A DNA stretch of 64,000 bases from a virus. Below the pieces are notes generated by a model, which did not search any database, had not been told where the DNA came from, and worked only from the letters and a program-made list of their open reading frames with translations. Shown in pieces: positions 1 to 6,845 of this stretch (positions are counted from its first letter, which is position 1; every line of letters starts with the position of its first letter). The position numbers and the translations under genes are program-made. Location of the stretch: positions 1 to 64,000 of IMG/VR virus record IMGVR_UViG_3300029448_000014; one strand, written 5' to 3'.

Positions 1-201
1 GATTGGGCTTGGTACGGTTGTGCTTTAACTGCTCAATCAATCGAAAACATCCTTGTCTCGTTAGATACTAACGGTCAATCCAACATCACACTTAAAATAG
101 ATAGTGGCACTAACGCAGCTAAAACTACTTGGTCAACTGCTGCAAACACTGCTTACAACAATCTGATCACAAAAGGTTGGACAATTGGTTACAACGCTTA
201 A
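1..201 (+). CDS. C-terminal fragment of a surface/fibre-type protein
   Basis: The frame is open from the first base and stops with TAA at 199-201, giving 66 residues that are the end of a longer gene. It is rich in Thr, Asn, Ser and Ala and ends with a WTIGYNA-type motif. That style of ending (many Thr/Asn, a repeated NLxxKGWTxxYN-like unit) resembles the final repeat of BspA-type or phage adhesin-like surface proteins. The protein class is an inference from composition only; the upstream part lies outside the window. Confidence 0.55.
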   Translation, partial: DWAWYGCALTAQSIENILVSLDTNGQSNITLKIDSGTNAAKTTWSTAANTAYNNLITKGWTIGYNA

Positions 202-207
202 ATAACT

Positions 208-483
208 ATGGGACCATTTACTGAAACAAAATGGATAATATGTCATGGGCCAGAAGTTGTTCATTTATCTGAACTCTTACCTGGTTCTTCTATAATTACC
301 GGTCAACCAAATTGCGAATGCTACGACGACAAACAGGCTGGTTTAGATCGAGCTGCTGAACTTTCAAGTGATGAGCAATTTTCTTTTGAGCATCCTGATG
401 AAAGCTTAATTTATGAACAGATCGACGTAGAGGAGATTGATGAACAGATCGACGTAGAGGCGATTCTCGAACCTTCGAATTAG
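208..483 (+). CDS. hypothetical acidic protein
   Basis: A 91-residue protein starting 6 nt after the preceding stop. The C-terminal 30 residues are strongly acidic and contain an internal duplication: the unit EQIDVE appears twice, and the DNA repeats gaacagatcgacgtagagg at about 415 and 442. I do not recognise the N-terminal part. It sits between the fibre-type fragment and the lysine-rich protein, all on the same strand and tightly spaced, so they are probably co-transcribed. Confidence 0.6.
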   Translation: MGPFTETKWIICHGPEVVHLSELLPGSSIITGQPNCECYDDKQAGLDRAAELSSDEQFSFEHPDESLIYEQIDVEEIDEQIDVEAILEPSN

Positions 484-492
484 GAGATTATT

Positions 493-906
493 ATGTCTGA
501 TGGAACAGCTAAAAAGAAAGATCCAGCAAAATGGGCTGCAGCAAAATCTCGTGCTAAAGCAAAAATGGGCGGTAAGCACTCAGCGCGTGCTATGCAACTA
601 GCAACCAAATACTACAAAGACAGCGGCGGCGGCTATGAAGGCAAAAAGCCTAGTGCCAAAACGAATAAGCTCAAAAAATGGGGCACAGAAAATTGGCAAA
701 CTAAAGATGGTGACGGTGATAAAGCCAAGCAATCTGATGGTTCAACCAAGCGTTACCTTCCCAAAAAAGCTTGGAGCAAATTAACTCCTAAGCAAAAAGC
801 TGCAACAGATGCTAAAAAACGAACAGCTTCTAAGCGTGGAGAGAAGGTTACACCGAATACTAAGGCTGCAAAATCTGCAGGTAAAGCAGCACGCAGCAGT
901 GCATAA
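493..906 (+). CDS. small basic DUF5872-type protein
   Basis: A 137-residue lysine- and alanine-rich protein with a good ribosome binding site (GGAG, 484-487). The N-terminal DPAKWAAAKSRAKAKMGGKH followed by an ARAMQLATKYYKD segment, the central KLKKWG..NWQTKDGDG and YLPKKAWSKLTPKQKAAT match what I know of the DUF5872 family, common in marine cyanophages and other aquatic phages. The C-terminus is a histone H1-like Lys/Ala/Ser tail. Function is unknown; the charge suggests nucleic-acid binding, which is inference. Confidence 0.75.
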   Translation: MSDGTAKKKDPAKWAAAKSRAKAKMGGKHSARAMQLATKYYKDSGGGYEGKKPSAKTNKLKKWGTENWQTKDGDGDKAKQSDGSTKRYLPKKAWSKLTPKQKAATDAKKRTASKRGEKVTPNTKAAKSAGKAARSSA

Positions 907-986
907 AGGGGCAGCCCCTCCAATAGCTAATTGGAAGAGCTATCAATTAAGCGGCTGGAAACTACAAAAAACGCCACAACCTAATC

Positions 987-1019
987 AGAAACTCTGACGT
1001 AGTTCTTCTTCGAGTTTCT
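987..1019 (+). terminator. hairpin between two + strand genes
   Basis: An 8-bp perfect inverted repeat, AGAAACTC at 987-994 and GAGTTTCT at 1012-1019, with a 17-nt loop. It lies in the gap after the DUF5872-type gene. There is no clean T tract after it, so a terminator role is only possible. Confidence 0.3.
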
Positions 1020-1082
1020 TAGTCATACTAGCTAATATTTGTTTTTAATATCTATTAAAATCAGATTAGTTGATAATAAACG

Positions 1083-1523
1083 ATGTCAAAATTTTCTAGC
1101 TGGTTTTCTCGTTGCGCAGGAAGTTGGAAGTCATACAGGCGATATTTAACGTTGCCTTCCTATAACGACGATTCATACAATACTGAATTTACAATTAAAG
1201 TAAACGGTGACAATGTCAATATTAATTGGAATGGGAATGTGAGCTCAGGTGATATGAACCTCACAATTGATGGAGATATCTTGCATCGTGACATTGGTTA
1301 TTTCAGTGATGAACCAAATGACAGCAAATTGACCCTGCTTGATGTTGATACAGTTGTTTTGAACAGTGCCTATAACGGCATGGAATTCCGAGAGGAGATC
1401 CGTCTGCTCGATGACGACAGCCATCGTCTACGGCAAACCGTTGGATATCGAGACAATAAACCTTTTCTAGTGGGTCAATACTGGGAAGAACGGATGCCTG
1501 TGGAAAACTTTGCCATTGACTGA
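1083..1523 (+). CDS. cpeS: CpeS/CpcS-like phycobiliprotein lyase
   Basis: A 146-residue protein resembling the CpeS/CpcS (S-type) lyases, lipocalin-like proteins that attach bilins to cysteines of phycobiliproteins. Seen: N-terminal FSSWFSRCAGSWKSYRRYL, matching the family opening FF..SaGkW.SqRt; a beta-rich middle; and a C-terminal half with YNGMEFREEIRLL, HRLRQTVGY and GQYWEERM, which mirrors the family ending of a Glu-containing strand, an RLRT strand and a final E-R-M strand. Cyanophages are known to carry such lyases. The conserved residues are few and the alignment is by eye, so identification is probable rather than certain. With the NblA-like gene at 5050 it suggests manipulation of phycobilisomes or their pigments. 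Confidence 0.55.
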   Translation: MSKFSSWFSRCAGSWKSYRRYLTLPSYNDDSYNTEFTIKVNGDNVNINWNGNVSSGDMNLTIDGDILHRDIGYFSDEPNDSKLTLLDVDTVVLNSAYNGMEFREEIRLLDDDSHRLRQTVGYRDNKPFLVGQYWEERMPVENFAID

Positions 1524-1593
1524 TAAGCAAAGCTGATTGTTTAATTGGCAATTGTGGGCTAGAGTTAGTGGACAACGCTAATACCGGAAGGAG

Positions 1594-1611
1594 CGAATCC
1601 CTCCCTCTCCG
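1594..1611 (+). other. candidate attP: tRNA-Ser 3'-end match
   Basis: The 18 nt CGAATCCCTCCCTCTCCG are what I expect for the T-loop, T-stem and acceptor 3' strand of a bacterial tRNA-Ser (TTCGAATCCC...CTCTCCG). The sequence ends 80 nt before the integrase start. No complete tRNA is present here: the 5' acceptor strand and D arm are missing. Integrases of this family often use tRNA 3' ends, so this is a plausible attP core. The match to a host tRNA is from memory and needs a database check. Confidence 0.5.
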
Positions 1612-1621
1612 TTAGCTAGCT

Positions 1622-1650
1622 AAAACCTCACTTAACGGTGGGGTTTTTTG
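1622..1650 (+). terminator. rho-independent terminator
   Basis: A stem of nine pairs (AAACCTCAC with GTGGGGTTT, one G.T wobble) encloses the six-base loop TTAACG and is followed by TTTTTTG. It lies between the CpeS-like gene and the integrase on the same strand, so it should end transcription of the left operon and isolate the integrase. Confidence 0.75.
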
Positions 1651-1690
1651 TTAGACATGTATTGGCGTTGCTTATAACCCGATTAACACA

Positions 1691-2497
1691 ATGAAAGTCT
1701 CTCAATTGCTTTTAGATGTCCGTGACATGCAGGACATCCGTGACTCAACATTCAAGTGCTGGCTCAAAGCAGCCAAGCCGATAGCTGATGTTGAAGTCAG
1801 TGACATCGACAGGATGACTGTTACTCGTTATTGGCAGTCTCAACTCAAGCCGATTGGCCCTCTTTCTCCAGAGACACTGCGTCGTCGTCTCAGCCTGCTC
1901 ACAGGCATCTGGAACATGGCAAAAGATGATGAGATCATCGATGTGCCTAACTACTGGAGTAAAGCAAGCAGGAAGGTCAAACTAAATACGGATTACAACC
2001 GCCTAGGTAAAGAGTATCCAGTCAGACCCTTCAGATTCTACGGGCGATATCAGGCAGATCCTATCTTCTTAGCCATCTGGTACCACGGTTTCCGCATCGG
2101 CGAGATAGCAGGACTACTGCCTAACGAAATACGGTTTAACAATCAGATCCCTTACTTCCAAATTAAGAGAAATAGTGTGAGAGATATCAAGCCAGGTGCA
2201 TATCGAGAAGTGCCTATTCATCCTGAGTTCTATGCACATGTCCATCGTCTGACAACTGACTACAGCATGTACCCCGGTAAAAACTGGAGCCAATTGTTTA
2301 GCGAACGTATGCAACTACCGAAAGGCGAAGCAGCACACTCATTGCGGCACAACTTCATCACTCGCTGTAGGACAGCAGATCTGCAGGACTCAATGATCTC
2401 CAAGCTTGTAGGGCACAAACCAAAGGGAATGACAGCACGGTACGGAATCTGGACTTTGGAGGATAAGTTAAAAGCCATTCGTCAGGTAAGGCAGTAA
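1691..2497 (+). CDS. int: tyrosine recombinase (phage integrase)
   Basis: A 268-residue tyrosine recombinase, which would recombine phage attP with a chromosomal att site. Catalytic residues are visible in order: Arg135 in GFRIGE, a Lys candidate at 159 in the beta-hairpin, His216 and Arg219 in HSLRH, His242 in VGHKPKG and Tyr251 in ARYG. The N-terminal 100 residues look like the helical core-binding domain. The full set suggests an active enzyme, although the protein is shorter than many phage integrases (about 350-400). It has its own transcription unit, between a terminator and the first inverted-repeat element, and a tRNA-Ser-like att candidate lies just upstream. No excisionase is recognisable. 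Confidence 0.92.
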   Translation: MKVSQLLLDVRDMQDIRDSTFKCWLKAAKPIADVEVSDIDRMTVTRYWQSQLKPIGPLSPETLRRRLSLLTGIWNMAKDDEIIDVPNYWSKASRKVKLNTDYNRLGKEYPVRPFRFYGRYQADPIFLAIWYHGFRIGEIAGLLPNEIRFNNQIPYFQIKRNSVRDIKPGAYREVPIHPEFYAHVHRLTTDYSMYPGKNWSQLFSERMQLPKGEAAHSLRHNFITRCRTADLQDSMISKLVGHKPKGMTARYGIWTLEDKLKAIRQVRQ

Positions 2498-2503
2498 TCA
2501 ATA

Positions 2504-2617
2504 AAAACTACGTTAACTACAGTAGTTATCTATATATCTATGCTTTAAATCATGGATATATACTATATAAGACTTTCTCTAGAAAGGGTTAGATAGCAGT
2601 GTAGTTAGCGTGGTTTT
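2504..2617 (+). repeat. inverted-repeat element, copy A
   Basis: The left arm 2504-2520 (AAAACTACGTTAACTAC) and right arm 2601-2617 (GTAGTTAGCGTGGTTTT) pair over 17 positions; 15 are Watson-Crick and the other two are U.G in a + strand RNA. The 80-nt core is AT-rich and contains the small hairpin CTTTCTCTAGAAAG. Copies B (32131-32243) and C (41262-41376) share the right-arm sequence and core length. The element ends 41 nt before the start codon at 2659. Confidence 0.7.
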
Positions 2618-2658
2618 GTAGTTAGTAGAATAGATGTGGACTTTATATATCTACGATT

Positions 2659-3056
2659 ATGGCCATTTTAGAATCCGCAGCTTTTTGGATTGTGCTCGCA
2701 GCAGCTAGTGAGCTCATTGCAATTAGCCCACTTAAGGACAACAGTTTGATTCAAATGATTCTTAGCACAATGAAGAGCTTGAAAGGCGGAAAAAAGATCT
2801 AAATGTTCCAGCTGATGGGCGGTGGTTATTACGCTTCAGTACACGTAGTGCATACGATGAGATCAATCGAGCAGTACAAGCAAAGAAGTTCTACAAAACA
2901 CTGCCTATAAAACTAGATAACGCCATAGAAGATGTCATTGAAGAAATGGCAGTTCCAGAAAAGCCAAAAGCTATTATTCAGGAAGATGGTGTATTTGGTG
3001 ATGACGGCTGGAGCATAAGCAAGACAGCGAACTTCTACAAGAAAAATGATACCTAG
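2659..3056 (+). CDS. small membrane protein with predicted -1 programmed frameshift
   Basis: The zero frame from ATG 2659 encodes 47 residues and stops with TAA at 2800-2802. It has a hydrophobic segment (AFWIVLAAASELIAIS) and a Lys-rich end. The last sense codons contain A AAA AAG at 2790-2796, the classical bacterial -1 slippery heptamer in the correct register (GGA AAA AAG). The -1 frame is open from 2766 to the stop at 3054-3056 and looks coding (DLNVPADGRWLLRF onward, about 86 residues beyond the slip), but has no ATG, GTG or TTG start until 2947. I infer a fusion of about 132 residues made by frameshifting, plus the short product. The short protein resembles small membrane proteins common in cyanophages; function is unknown. 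A sequencing error in the A run is the main alternative. Confidence 0.65.
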
Positions 3057-3633
3057 GTTTCAAGTGCCGACACACACGGCACTGCCTGATTCGATTCCTA
3101 TACCAAATATTCCAGTAAAACTACCGTCATTTAATTTGCCACGGTGGACTCCGGTGCCGGTTCCGCTCGATGAGCATCCATTGATGCAGGAACCAAAAGT
3201 ATCTCCAAAAAAAGAAGAAGCAAAAGAAAAACCGAAGCCAAAAAAACTACCATTACCTGAGCCTCAGCTTCCACCGCTACCAGCAATACCTGAGTATCTT
3301 CTAGAACCAGATCCGGTAATTCCTCCTGTTGTGGAGAAAGTTCAGCCCAAAAAGGCAGAAGTTTCAATTATTGAGGTTCCAATTCTTGGTGAAATCCCCT
3401 TACCCACACGAGATGTTCTGATCACAGTGAGTTCAACAGCAGCAGTAGCAGCAACAGTTTCTGTAGCAGCAACAATGGGAGGAACAGCACTTTTAAAGCA
3501 TTTGACTACTGTATTTAAACCAATATTAAAATTTATATTGAAAAAACTATTAAAGCGTAAACAGCTTACTTGGTCACGGCAGAGACTTTCCGTGGGATCA
3601 CGTCAGCGCAAACTGGGTAAAAAGGACTATTAG
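3046..3633 (+). CDS. proline-rich protein with C-terminal membrane segment
   Basis: A 195-residue protein overlapping the end of the frameshifted frame by 11 nt. Residues 1-115 are Pro/Lys/Glu-rich with repeated PxP units, like a TonB-type spacer. A hydrophobic Ala/Thr/Val stretch at about 122-150 is followed by a very basic tail (LKKLLKRKQ). This arrangement suggests a membrane anchor with a long extended arm. I do not recognise a family; similar Pro-rich membrane proteins occur near exported proteins in cyanophages. It converges with the exported-protein pair on the opposite strand and overlaps the end of that ORF. Confidence 0.6.
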   Translation: MIPRFQVPTHTALPDSIPIPNIPVKLPSFNLPRWTPVPVPLDEHPLMQEPKVSPKKEEAKEKPKPKKLPLPEPQLPPLPAIPEYLLEPDPVIPPVVEKVQPKKAEVSIIEVPILGEIPLPTRDVLITVSSTAAVAATVSVAATMGGTALLKHLTTVFKPILKFILKKLLKRKQLTWSRQRLSVGSRQRKLGKKDY

Positions 3634-4132
3634 GGTGGATCATGTATCCACTATCAAAAATATTTATACATTCTTTAATTCTTACGAGTTCATAGTCTAA
3701 GCGGTCTTTTTCAATCAGGTTGCGAGCAAGCTGTTTACAGAGCTCAACTGAGCTTCCATCTAACGGGACTGAGAGACTCACCTGACCACCAAAGTTACGG
3801 CTATGCATGTTGGTTTCTGTAAGCGTTTCAGTTTGTAGATAGTACGGAGTAACACTTAAAACAGCGCCATTACAATAATGTCCCTGCCTAAAACTTTGTG
3901 TACTTAACGATCCTTGATTTATCTGGACAGCTTGATTGGCCACTGAGCCATTAATACTCGCCTGAGGATTGGCAGCAACACTAGTACTCTCAGCAAAGGA
4001 TGGAGACGGCAAGCAAATGATTACTGTGAAAAGACACTTAATGTATTGGTAACAGAGTCTGTTTGAATCGTGCGTGTTGTGTCGATCGTCTCTACTAAAC
4101 CAGCCTCTCTTGATGTAATCTCTAATTGCCAT
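3566..4132 (-). CDS. exported protein (second of a pair)
   Basis: The frame is open for 188 residues from ATG 4132, but the first 110 nt overlap the preceding exported protein in another frame. The real start is probably near 4042, where KCLFTVIICLPSPSFA forms a clean signal peptide with an AxA-type cleavage site. The only codon available there is ATT (4040-4042), an unusual start. The mature part is Gln/Asn/Ser-rich with three or four cysteines and ends in a region of charged and aromatic residues. I infer a periplasmic or outer-membrane-directed protein of unknown function, translationally coupled to the gene before it. Confidence 0.55.
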   Translation of the reverse strand: MAIRDYIKRGWFSRDDRHNTHDSNRLCYQYIKCLFTVIICLPSPSFAESTSVAANPQASINGSVANQAVQINQGSLSTQSFRQGHYCNGAVLSVTPYYLQTETLTETNMHSRNFGGQVSLSVPLDGSSVELCKQLARNLIEKDRLDYELVRIKECINIFDSGYMIHPNSPFYPVCADVIPRKVSAVTK

Positions 4133-4395
4133 GGGAGAGCCGTATCAACAATAACAAATTCGGTATTGGTATCTACAATATTAATGCTGTTGCCGGAATC
4201 ATCAACAGCTTCTACGTTATCGCCATTCCAGACTGTTAAATCTCCACCAAAACGTTCAATAGCAGATACTTCATTAATTGATTGAGTTGTAGTAACTGTT
4301 TGCGTCATTGTGCCAGTCGTAAAATTAGGAGTTACAGACTGAGCATAAGCAGGTATCGCTATAAGAGATAATAGTAATAGTAGATAACTTTTCAT
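4021..4395 (-). CDS. exported protein with signal peptide
   Basis: A 124-residue protein with a textbook signal peptide: MKSYLLLLLSLIAIPAYAQS, cleavage after AYA. The mature part is Thr-rich (TTGTMTQTVTTTQ) and probably all-beta. Similar small exported proteins occur in T4-like cyanophages, but I know of no assigned role. It precedes and overlaps the second exported protein, so the two are probably made together. Candidate roles such as superinfection exclusion or receptor masking are speculation. Confidence 0.65.
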   Translation of the reverse strand: MKSYLLLLLSLIAIPAYAQSVTPNFTTGTMTQTVTTTQSINEVSAIERFGGDLTVWNGDNVEAVDDSGNSINIVDTNTEFVIVDTALPWQLEITSREAGLVETIDTTRTIQTDSVTNTLSVFSQ

Positions 4396-4437
4396 AGTAA
4401 AAATGTAAATCTACTATTCCATTATACTGTCTAGTTC

Positions 4438-4650
4438 ATGCAGGAACAAAACAATAATAATAACAATTGGTTTAAGAATATAGTAGTCAATGCTGTGCCG
4501 GCTGGAGTATTGGTTTGGGCATTAGGGGTCTTAACAGCGAGTTATTTTGGATACGCACAAAGCGTGGACTCAGCATTCATTAGTTCACTTGTGACTACAG
4601 TACTGGCAAGCTATGGTATTACACGAGTTGAGCAAAATAGACGCCGTTAA
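4438..4650 (+). CDS. small two-helix membrane protein, holin-like
   Basis: A 70-residue protein with an Asn-rich N-terminus, two predicted membrane helices (about 14-36 and 44-62) and a basic C-terminus ending QNRRR. That topology fits a class II holin but is not specific. TATACT sits 16 nt upstream of the ATG, a possible -10 box giving a very short leader. It is divergent from the exported-protein pair. Confidence 0.5.
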   Translation: MQEQNNNNNNWFKNIVVNAVPAGVLVWALGVLTASYFGYAQSVDSAFISSLVTTVLASYGITRVEQNRRR

Positions 4651-4709
4651 ATGATCTATAAAGAATCATTGCTAAGTTAGACTATCCGTAAGTTGCTAAC
4701 AACAACTAC

Positions 4710-5105
4710 ATGGGATATGTTGAAGACTGGGGCGAACTTATGTTCAGTCTCCAGTGCCTTTCTAAAGGCTCCGCTAAGCGACAGTTCAGACAAGACATAC
4801 GTTACAGTTTCGGAGGACTATGTGCATACTGCCGAATAAAGAGAGCTGACACTATTGACCATTTAAAGCCCCGCTGTAAAGGTGGTAGTAATTTAAGGTC
4901 AAACTTAGTGCCGTGTTGCAAGGAATGTAACCACTCAAAAGGAAGTCAATTATGGCTACCCTGGTATCAACAACAGCCTTTTTATAATGCTGTTGCTCAA
5001 GAACTAATCGAAGAATGGATAGCTAACAAGCGAATGGACTCAGAAGATTATGACAAACGAATTGACAATAGAACAGAGGTTTGCCTTACAGCGAGCACGG
5101 TATGA
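4710..5105 (+). CDS. HNH endonuclease
   Basis: A 131-residue protein with a compact HNH domain: CAYC at about 39-42, IDHLKPRCKGGSN containing the catalytic His, and SNLVPCCKECNHSKGS with the second CxxC pair and the final N/H residues. The arrangement C-x2-C / DH / C-x2-C is typical of small phage HNH nucleases that act as homing enzymes or in packaging. Its last 56 nt overlap the next gene in another frame. Confidence 0.8.
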   Translation: MGYVEDWGELMFSLQCLSKGSAKRQFRQDIRYSFGGLCAYCRIKRADTIDHLKPRCKGGSNLRSNLVPCCKECNHSKGSQLWLPWYQQQPFYNAVAQELIEEWIANKRMDSEDYDKRIDNRTEVCLTASTV

Positions 5106-5376
5106 AGTCACAAGAATGAGCCGAGGTGCATTAGAGAAAACTGCTGTACGGTTGCTTAAGTCGCGTATGGAGCAAAAGAATGGGGTGCAAGGAATGCTTA
5201 TGGGAAACGGTATTCTATTTAAAGTACAAGAACTTCAGACAGGAATGCCGGAAATCATTTCTGAAGATACTTTTATAGAGCTATTGAAAATGCAGGATGA
5301 TGTACTTCCTTCTGACATTATGGATGAAGGATGGGAAATTGATGATATTGATGATGACGGTCTCACAATGATGTGA
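5050..5376 (+). CDS. nblA: NblA-like phycobilisome degradation adaptor
   Basis: A 108-residue protein whose first 50 residues fit the NblA family: NELTIEQRFALQRARYEV followed by TRMSRGALEKTAVRLLKSRM and EQKNGVQGMLM. The spacing of hydrophobic positions, the LTIEQ opening and the MSR turn agree with cellular NblA (LTLEQEF...MSRE...LL...M). NblA binds phycobiliproteins and delivers them to Clp protease; viral NblA proteins from cyanophages have been reported. The C-terminal half is an acidic tail (IDDIDDDG) absent from the usual 60-residue protein. The identification is by eye and probable. The start overlaps the HNH gene by 56 nt. Confidence 0.65.
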   Translation: MTNELTIEQRFALQRARYEVTRMSRGALEKTAVRLLKSRMEQKNGVQGMLMGNGILFKVQELQTGMPEIISEDTFIELLKMQDDVLPSDIMDEGWEIDDIDDDGLTMM

Positions 5377-5410
5377 TATCTATTAGACTTGCATTAGTCT
5401 AGATATCAAT

Positions 5411-5641
5411 ATGGAATACGCAATTATAGGGTCAGTACTTTCGCTGCTCATTAGCATGAAGTTCGTGGATTACAAGTCGAAAGAGACTGAAGAAAAAATT
5501 AATAAATTAGAAGCAAATATTGAACTTGTCAATAGTGCAGTACAGGTTTCTGAACGGGAAGCTCCTAAGAAGACGATGATGATGGTGGCACCTGTGGCTA
5601 AAGCAGTCAAGGAACTTCAGACAACTATTGGCGTTTCGTGA
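5411..5641 (+). CDS. membrane-anchored coiled-coil protein
   Basis: 76 residues: an N-terminal membrane segment (about 3-18), a charged heptad-like helix (about 22-50) and a short C-terminal part. The architecture resembles phage spanin-like or chaperone-anchor proteins, but there is no specific motif. Its TGA overlaps the GTG of the next gene (GTGA), indicating translational coupling. Confidence 0.55.
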   Translation: MEYAIIGSVLSLLISMKFVDYKSKETEEKINKLEANIELVNSAVQVSEREAPKKTMMMVAPVAKAVKELQTTIGVS

Positions 5642-5811
5642 AACTTACTCAAGTTTTTAAGCAGTACAAGCAACCGCATGAAATTGCGGCAATCAATATG
5701 CTTGAAGACTCAATACCAGCAGAACTGCTTGATAGGAATGCAGACTGGATTGTTTGCTTCTATTCAGAACCACCAGTAAAAGAAGCACTTATAATGGTAG
5801 AAAAGATGTGA
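5638..5811 (+). CDS. small hypothetical protein (57 aa)
   Basis: GTG start overlapping the previous stop as GTGA; 57 residues beginning MKLTQVFKQYKQPHEIAAIN and ending MVEKM. The amino-acid composition is protein-like and the coupling is tight, which supports a real gene. No family recognised. It sits in a run of small same-strand genes from 4710 to 6127. Confidence 0.6.
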   Translation: MKLTQVFKQYKQPHEIAAINMLEDSIPAELLDRNADWIVCFYSEPPVKEALIMVEKM

Positions 5812-5818
5812 AATTGTA

Positions 5819-6127
5819 GTGTCTGCATTTAGAGGTGAACCTATTGACCAACGACGGTTGAATATGCGTGATAGGCATGATTTAAACGCGGGCGGCGGTC
5901 GTCAAAAGGAAGAACGGGCACAACGCTACTTAAAGGCGTATAAAGGTGCTGTCGCTTATGAAGCAAAGAAACCAATCAAAACAACAACTCAGACGCCTGG
6001 TACTGGTGGAATGACACAGGGATTATCTATTCAGCAACAACGTCAGCGTGATATTGGTGATCAGAAGCGTCGCTCTGAAAGCTTTAAGCCAGATATGGAT
6101 AACTCTCTATATGATATTTATAAATAA
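5819..6127 (+). CDS. hypothetical hydrophilic protein
   Basis: 102 residues from a GTG start, 7 nt after the previous stop. Rich in Arg, Gln and Lys with a predicted helical N-terminal half and a Gly/Thr/Gln-rich linker (TTTQTPGTGGMTQG). No recognised domain. The composition is like that of small virion or scaffold-associated proteins of marine phages, but this is only an impression. Confidence 0.5.
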   Translation: MSAFRGEPIDQRRLNMRDRHDLNAGGGRQKEERAQRYLKAYKGAVAYEAKKPIKTTTQTPGTGGMTQGLSIQQQRQRDIGDQKRRSESFKPDMDNSLYDIYK

Positions 6128-6142
6128 AAAATAAAAAAGAGC

Positions 6143-6156
6143 CCGGTGTTAACCGG
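6143..6156. terminator. GTTA-loop hairpin (first of the family)
   Basis: CCGGT-GTTA-ACCGG with an A tract before it (AAAAAAG, 6133-6139), so a - strand transcript would show a stem followed by U residues. It also lies 16 nt after the + strand stop at 6127. It may block antisense transcription from the - strand block or act in both directions. Confidence 0.6.
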
Positions 6157-6217
6157 ACCCTGATTTAATTTAGGTGAGAATAGTTTCTATAATTAATAAA
6201 GGCTATGTAATAATTAG

Positions 6218-6832
6218 ATGTTTCGTAAAGCTGGCGATATTTTTGTAGGATCAGGTCGTTATGGACAAGTTTACGAAAGCCCTATTCCAGGCAGAGTAGT
6301 AAAAGTAGGCGAAGACATACGTGGCATGGAAGATGAAGCTGCTATGCAAAGAGAAGTGGCTGAAATGGGATTAGCACCCAAGGTCACTGATGCAGGTTTA
6401 AATGATGATTACATGCCTACGATTGAGATGAATGATCTTCGTGCTAACTATGAAAAGCATGGACAACGAGCTAGAGGGTTTCCAGAGGGAATTGATGCAG
6501 TACGTGTCAATCAGCAGTTAGGTCAAATGGCTTTAAATAATATATATTTAAAAGATAGACATAACAATAATGTGCTTTATAACAAAATGACTGGCCGTCC
6601 TAAGCACATTGACTTTGGTATCGCAAATCGGGTGACTGGAGCCGATCAAGTGCAAGCCTTGACTGCAGTCACAAGCGATGGATTTGAGGCAGCTGGTATA
6701 CCTGAGATGGGTGATATGCTTCGTGGCATTGTGTATGACTACCTAGAGGGTGGTCAAGTTACAGAAGCAATGGATGTAGCAAAACAGGGATTTAGTCGTC
6801 TACAGAAAATTAAAAATATTGCCCCTCAGTAG
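6218..6832 (+). CDS. minimal protein-kinase-fold protein
   Basis: A 204-residue protein carrying a compact set of kinase motifs in order: Gly-rich loop GSGRYG (11-16), VVK with Lys29, a helix Glu at 46 (MQREVAEMG), catalytic loop LKDRHNNN (Asp113, Asn118) and HIDFG (Asp132). All the phosphotransfer residues of protein-kinase-like folds are present, so activity is plausible, although the protein is about 60 residues shorter than a typical kinase domain and the C-lobe after DFG is reduced. It could phosphorylate proteins or a small molecule. It has its own leader after a hairpin and is the last + strand gene of the left block. Confidence 0.65.
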   Translation: MFRKAGDIFVGSGRYGQVYESPIPGRVVKVGEDIRGMEDEAAMQREVAEMGLAPKVTDAGLNDDYMPTIEMNDLRANYEKHGQRARGFPEGIDAVRVNQQLGQMALNNIYLKDRHNNNVLYNKMTGRPKHIDFGIANRVTGADQVQALTAVTSDGFEAAGIPEMGDMLRGIVYDYLEGGQVTEAMDVAKQGFSRLQKIKNIAPQ

Positions 6833-6845
6833 AGGGGACTAAGCG

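Noticed and set aside
809-997. + strand ORF of 62 residues overlapping the DUF5872-type gene
   Set aside because: It lies in another frame of a well-supported gene, has no ribosome site and reads as low-complexity shadow sequence.
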